Below are positions 60,385 to 64,000 of a stretch of 64,000 nucleotides of DNA, piece after piece. Source of the stretch: Paracidovorax avenae ATCC 19860 (GTDB taxonomy: Bacteria > Pseudomonadota > Gammaproteobacteria > Burkholderiales > Burkholderiaceae_C). Positions within the stretch are counted from its first letter, which is position 1, and the number at the start of each line of letters is the position of its first letter. The stretch is from contig NC_015138.1 of NCBI RefSeq assembly GCF_000176855.2, forward strand, positions 682,001 to 746,000. Direction: 5' to 3'. Below the pieces are notes generated by a model. It saw only the letters and a list, made by a program, of their open reading frames with translations, did no database searches and had not been told where the DNA came from. The translations under genes and the position numbers were made by a program.

Positions 60385-61596
60385 ATGAAACTCATCGACT
60401 CCATCGTCACCGAGGCGGCATCCATCGCCGCCGTGCGCCGCGACATCCATGCGCACCCCGAGCTGTGCTTCGAGGAAGTGCGCACGGCCGACATCGTGGC
60501 CGCCAAGCTCGCCGAGTGGGGCATCCCGATGCATCGCGGGCTGGGCAAGACGGGCGTGGTGGGCATCGTGCACGGCCGCGACGGCGGCGCCTCGGGCCGC
60601 GCGGTGGGCCTGCGCGCCGACATGGACGCGCTGCCCATCACCGAGTTCAACACCTTCTCGCACGCCAGCACCCACCCCGGCAAGATGCACGCCTGCGGGC
60701 ATGACGGCCACACGGCCATGCTGCTCGGCGCGGCCCAGCATTTCGCGAAGCACCGTGACTTCGACGGCACGGTCTACCTGATCTTCCAGCCGGCGGAAGA
60801 GGGCGGCGGCGGCGCACGCGTGATGATCGAGGACGGCCTGTTCACGCAGTTCCCGATGGAGGCCGTGTTCGGCATGCACAACTGGCCCGGCATGCGCGCC
60901 GGCCAGTTCGCGGTCAGCCCCGGCCCCGTCATGGCCTCGTCCAACGAGTTCAAGATCGTCATCCGCGGCAAGGGCAGCCATGCCGCCATGCCGCACATGG
61001 GCATCGACCCCGTGCCCGTGGCCTGCCAGATGGTGCAGGCGTTCCAGAACATCATCAGCCGCAACAAGAAACCGGTGGATGCCGGCGTGATCTCGGTCAC
61101 CATGATCCATACCGGCGAGGCCACCAACGTGGTGCCCGACAGCTGCGAACTGCAGGGCACGGTGCGCACCTTCACGCTGGAAGTGCTCGACATGATCGAG
61201 CAGCGCATGAAGCAGGTGGCCGAGCACACCTGCGCCGCCCACGACGCCACGTGCGAGTTCGAGTTCCACCGCAACTATCCGCCCACGGTGAATTCCCCGG
61301 CCGAGGCCGCGTTCGCGCGCCGCGTGATGGAAGGCATCGTGGGCGCGGAGCACGTCTCCCCGCAGGAGCCCACCATGGGCGCGGAGGATTTCGCGTTCAT
61401 GCTGCAGGCCAGGCCCGGTGCCTATTGCTTCATCGGCAACGGTGAAGGCACGCACCGCGAGATGGGCCATGGCGGCGGCCCCTGCACTCTGCACAACCCG
61501 AGCTACGACTTCAACGACGACCTGCTCCCGCTGGGCGCCACCTACTGGGTGGAACTGGCCCGGCAGTGGCTGTCGTCCCCGCGGCCCGCCGCCTGA
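60385..61596 (+). CDS. M20-family amidohydrolase (hippurate hydrolase type)
   Basis: A 403-aa M20D aminoacylase. HPELCFEEVRTADIVAAKL at the N-terminus, then the di-metal site HACGHDGHTAMLLGAA, QPAEEGGGGARVMIEDG, HNWPGMRAGQ, and the late His in EDFAFMLQARPGAYCFIGNG with HNPSYDFND. Hydrolyses N-acyl amino acids or hippurate-like amides. Next to the ArgE-type gene, so two deacylases share one divergent promoter region (about 80 nt). Confidence 0.92.
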   Translation: MKLIDSIVTEAASIAAVRRDIHAHPELCFEEVRTADIVAAKLAEWGIPMHRGLGKTGVVGIVHGRDGGASGRAVGLRADMDALPITEFNTFSHASTHPGKMHACGHDGHTAMLLGAAQHFAKHRDFDGTVYLIFQPAEEGGGGARVMIEDGLFTQFPMEAVFGMHNWPGMRAGQFAVSPGPVMASSNEFKIVIRGKGSHAAMPHMGIDPVPVACQMVQAFQNIISRNKKPVDAGVISVTMIHTGEATNVVPDSCELQGTVRTFTLEVLDMIEQRMKQVAEHTCAAHDATCEFEFHRNYPPTVNSPAEAAFARRVMEGIVGAEHVSPQEPTMGAEDFAFMLQARPGAYCFIGNGEGTHREMGHGGGPCTLHNPSYDFNDDLLPLGATYWVELARQWLSSPRPAA

Positions 61597-61759
61597 CGCC
61601 TGGCCCCGGGCGCGCCACGGCCTGCATGCCGGGCCGTGGCGCATCTCTTGCGGCCCGCTTCCCCTGCCGCCCCTTTCCTGCCGCGGCTGCGGGAAGGGCC
61701 TGCGCTTTCTGCTCCTGCCGCCTTTTCCGTCCGACATGTTTCCCCAGGAATCTCCCAGG

Positions 61760-62863
61760 ATGATCGCCCCCGCGCACGCGTTTTCCTCCACTTATGCGCA
61801 GGCCCGCGCACGGTTCCTCGATGCGGCGGCCGCGGCCGGCCTCGCGGTGGAGTCGCACCCGCATCCGCTGCCGGGCCGCGAAGGCGAGGCACTGGCGATG
61901 GACGTGGTGCGCGACGGGCCGGCCGATGCGCACCGCCTGCTCATCCTGAGCAGCGCCTGCCACGGCGTGGAAGGCCATTGCGGCAGCGGGGTGCAGGTGT
62001 TCGCGCTGCACGACGCGGCGTGGCGCGCGCGGGCCCGGGATGCGGGGCTGGCGGTGCTCTACATCCACGGGCTGAATCCGCACGGCTTCTCGCACACGCG
62101 CCGCGCAACGCACGAGAACGTGGACCTGAACCGCAATTTCCAGGACTTCGGCCGACCTCTGCCGGTCAACGGGGCCTACCGCGATGTCGCGCCGCTGTTG
62201 CTGCCGGCGCAGTGGCCTCCGTCGCCGGAGAACGAGCGTGCCGTGGCCGCGTTCATCGCCGAGCGCGGCGAAGCGGCCTGGCAGGCGGCCATCACCGCGG
62301 GGCAGCACGAGTTCCCGCAGGGGATGTTCTTCGGCGGCACCGGGCCCACCTGGAGCCACCTCACCCTGCGACGCGTGCTGCGCATGCACGGCGCGGCCGC
62401 GCGGCACATCGGCTGGATCGACCTGCACACGGGCCTCGGGCCGGGCGGCCATGGCGAGCGCATCTACGCCGGCCGCAACGATGCCGCCGCCATCGCGCGT
62501 GCGCGGGCCTGGTGGGGCGGAGGCGGCGCGACGCCGGTCACGTCGATCTACGACGGCTCGGCGAGCTCCGCCTTCCTCACCGGACTCATGTGGAACAGCG
62601 TGTACGAAGAGTGCCCGCAGGCCGAAATGACCGGCATCGCGCTCGAATACGGCACCGTGCCCATCCTGGAGGTGCTGCAGGCCCTGCGCGCCGACCACTG
62701 GCTGCACCTGCACCCCGAGGCGCCCTCCGGCCAGGCGGAGGCGATCCGGCAGCAGGTGCTGGCCGCGTTCTACACCGACACGCCGGCGTGGAAGGCGCGT
62801 ATTGTCGAGCAGGCGCGCGAGGCGCTGCTGCAGGCCGCCGACGGCCTGGCCGGCCGGCCCTGA
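61760..62863 (+). CDS. DUF2817 family protein (M14-like metallopeptidase fold)
   Basis: A 367-aa cytoplasmic protein of the DUF2817 family, a carboxypeptidase-like fold. Probable zinc residues are in SSACHGVEGHCGSGVQ (His and Glu) and WIDLHTGLGPGGHGE (His), and the terminal ALEYGTVPILEVLQALRADHW carries the likely catalytic Glu. ATG 61760 has AGGA ten nt upstream; ATG 61736 is an alternative. It follows the M20 gene by 163 nt. Confidence 0.88.
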   Translation: MIAPAHAFSSTYAQARARFLDAAAAAGLAVESHPHPLPGREGEALAMDVVRDGPADAHRLLILSSACHGVEGHCGSGVQVFALHDAAWRARARDAGLAVLYIHGLNPHGFSHTRRATHENVDLNRNFQDFGRPLPVNGAYRDVAPLLLPAQWPPSPENERAVAAFIAERGEAAWQAAITAGQHEFPQGMFFGGTGPTWSHLTLRRVLRMHGAAARHIGWIDLHTGLGPGGHGERIYAGRNDAAAIARARAWWGGGGATPVTSIYDGSASSAFLTGLMWNSVYEECPQAEMTGIALEYGTVPILEVLQALRADHWLHLHPEAPSGQAEAIRQQVLAAFYTDTPAWKARIVEQAREALLQAADGLAGRP

Positions 62864-63074
62864 CGGCTGCGCGGCCCTGTCCCGCGGGATGGGCGAAAGG
62901 CACGGCCTACAGCGATTTTCGTCACCCGCCTTCCGCAGCGTGGCGCGTGCCCCCTGGTTTTTTCGCGAATTCTTGCAAACAATGTCGAGACACCAACCAC
63001 ATCGGCAGTGACCGGGGCGGGAGAGGGCGCTCCGGAAGACCACACGGCCGTTCACCGTGAAGGGAGGAGCACCC

Positions 63075-64000
63075 ATGGAAGGGCAAGCAACAGGCCGCTG
63101 GACGATGGCGCGGCGTTTGATGGCGATCAACGCGCTCATCTTCGTGCTGCTGGCGGTCGCGGCCGTCTCGATCTGGACCATGATGGAGCGGCTCAGCCAC
63201 GATGCCGAGGTGGTCCGCGCCTACAACGTTCCGCAGTTGCAGCGCATCGCTGAGCTGGAGCTGAACGTCACGCGGGTCTCTCTGCAGCTACGGCACGCCA
63301 TCCTCTCGCGCACGCCCGAGGAACTCAACGCCACCCTGGCCGACATCGCGGCAAAGCGTGCCCTGCTGCAGAAGACGCTGAAGGATTTCGGCGACAACAT
63401 GATCTCCGACGACGGCCGCCAGGCCTATGCCCCGATCCCGGCCCTGATGGACGAGTTCTGGGCCACCGGCACCGACAACATCCAGCTCATCCAGGCCGGC
63501 CGCAAGGATGAGGCGTTCGCCATGCTGGTGGACCGCACGATCCCCGCGCGCAACCGCCTGCTGGCGCCGCTCGGGAAGGAAAAGGAGCGCCAGGGCGAAC
63601 GCCTGTCCGAGCGCATCAATGATGTGCAGGAACTGGCCAAGACCGACCGCAACCTCGCCACGATCGCGGTGCTGATCGTGGTGGCCTGTCTCGCCGGGCT
63701 GAGCTGGTACCTGCGGTCCGTGGTGCGCCAGCTGGGTGCGGACCCGCCCGACCTCAAGCGGGTGGCCCTGGCCGTGGCGGGGGGCAACCTGGCCGTGGAC
63801 GTGCCGGTGCGCGCGCGGGACGGCGCCAGCGTGATGGCCGGCCTGGGCTCGATGCGCGATCGGCTCGCGGCCGTGGTGACCACCGTGCGGTCCAGTTCGG
63901 AAAGCGTGTCTTCCGCCAGCCGCGAGATCGCGGCGGGCAACCACGACCTGTCGGCCCGCACCGAGCGGCAGGCCTCCGCGCTGGAGCAGACCGCCGCATC
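63075..64000 (+). CDS. Methyl-accepting chemotaxis protein, 5' part
   Basis: The gene runs off the window at codon 308. ATG 63075 has the strong site AGGGAGGAG upstream. N-terminal membrane helix (residues ~16-36, LMAINALIFVLLAVAAVSIW), a four-helix-bundle periplasmic sensor (~37-195), a second helix (~196-212, ATIAVLIVVACLAGLSW), a HAMP-like linker (VALAVAGGNLAVDVPV), and the start of the signalling domain (SSSESVSSASREIAAGNHDL, a methylation-helix region with RTERQASALEQTAAS at the edge). Tar/Tsr-like class typical of Burkholderiales. The ligand cannot be told from the sequence. Confidence 0.92.
   Translation, partial: MEGQATGRWTMARRLMAINALIFVLLAVAAVSIWTMMERLSHDAEVVRAYNVPQLQRIAELELNVTRVSLQLRHAILSRTPEELNATLADIAAKRALLQKTLKDFGDNMISDDGRQAYAPIPALMDEFWATGTDNIQLIQAGRKDEAFAMLVDRTIPARNRLLAPLGKEKERQGERLSERINDVQELAKTDRNLATIAVLIVVACLAGLSWYLRSVVRQLGADPPDLKRVALAVAGGNLAVDVPVRARDGASVMAGLGSMRDRLAAVVTTVRSSSESVSSASREIAAGNHDLSARTERQASALEQTAA

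Overview
The window is 64 kb of GC-rich chromosomal DNA with the look of a Comamonadaceae/Burkholderiales bacterium, most likely a plant-associated Acidovorax. The grounds are the Bug-type periplasmic receptor, TRAP carboxylate transport, a DUF3567 protein, IPTL-CTERM sorting, and a perfect plant-inducible-promoter (PIP) box in front of an effector-like gene. This assignment is inference from gene content; no search was run. No rRNA, tRNA or CRISPR array was seen.

Region 1 (1-9.1 kb): the 3' part of a class II ribonucleotide reductase gene carrying an intein that ends exactly before the catalytic Cys; a PIP box (TTCGC-N15-TTCGC) followed by a large duplicated-domain protein of unknown family, a candidate type III effector; VOC, hemerythrin and cupin proteins; a 112-bp MITE; an MFS exporter.

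Region 2 (9.1-18 kb): ordinary metabolism and regulation: DUF3567, DUF3108, an IclR/FAH-hydrolase divergent pair with a palindromic operator, TraB/GumN, a Bug receptor, a LysR/NmrA divergent pair with an inverted repeat, and a DJ-1/PfpI protein.

Region 3 (18-33 kb): accessory and decaying DNA, in places clearly poorer in GC. It holds a frameshifted HEAT-repeat gene, a lipoprotein, a 14-kelch IPTL-CTERM surface protein facing a secreted transglutaminase-like protein, a DMT exporter divergent from an XRE-cupin regulator, a hemolysin III protein, a scar made of a DJ-1 fragment fused to a transposase fragment, a phosphoribosyltransferase-like gene broken by two IS5-family elements and several frameshifts, a PLD-like protein, and a third IS5-family element (1286 bp, TATC duplication) just upstream of vgrG.

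Region 4 (33-41.8 kb): a type VI secretion effector island: VgrG, a DUF2169 adaptor, a PAAR-like (DUF4150) protein with a C-terminal PoNe-type PD-(D/E)xK nuclease, three tandem PoNi-type immunity genes, an unknown gene and a DUF4189 protein. VgrG and PAAR-like form the spike, DUF2169 loads the effector, and the immunity proteins protect kin.

Region 5 (41.9-64 kb): catabolic operons. A minus-strand TRAP transporter/sugar-acid dehydratase/FAH-family operon sits divergent from a LysR regulator. A second LysR (with a perfect operator repeat) is divergent from a pirin/isochorismatase/amidohydrolase/DoxX/MFS operon. Then come a molybdopterin oxidoreductase, a branched-chain-type binding protein, two M20 peptidases, a DUF2817 protein and the 5' part of a chemoreceptor gene cut by the window end.
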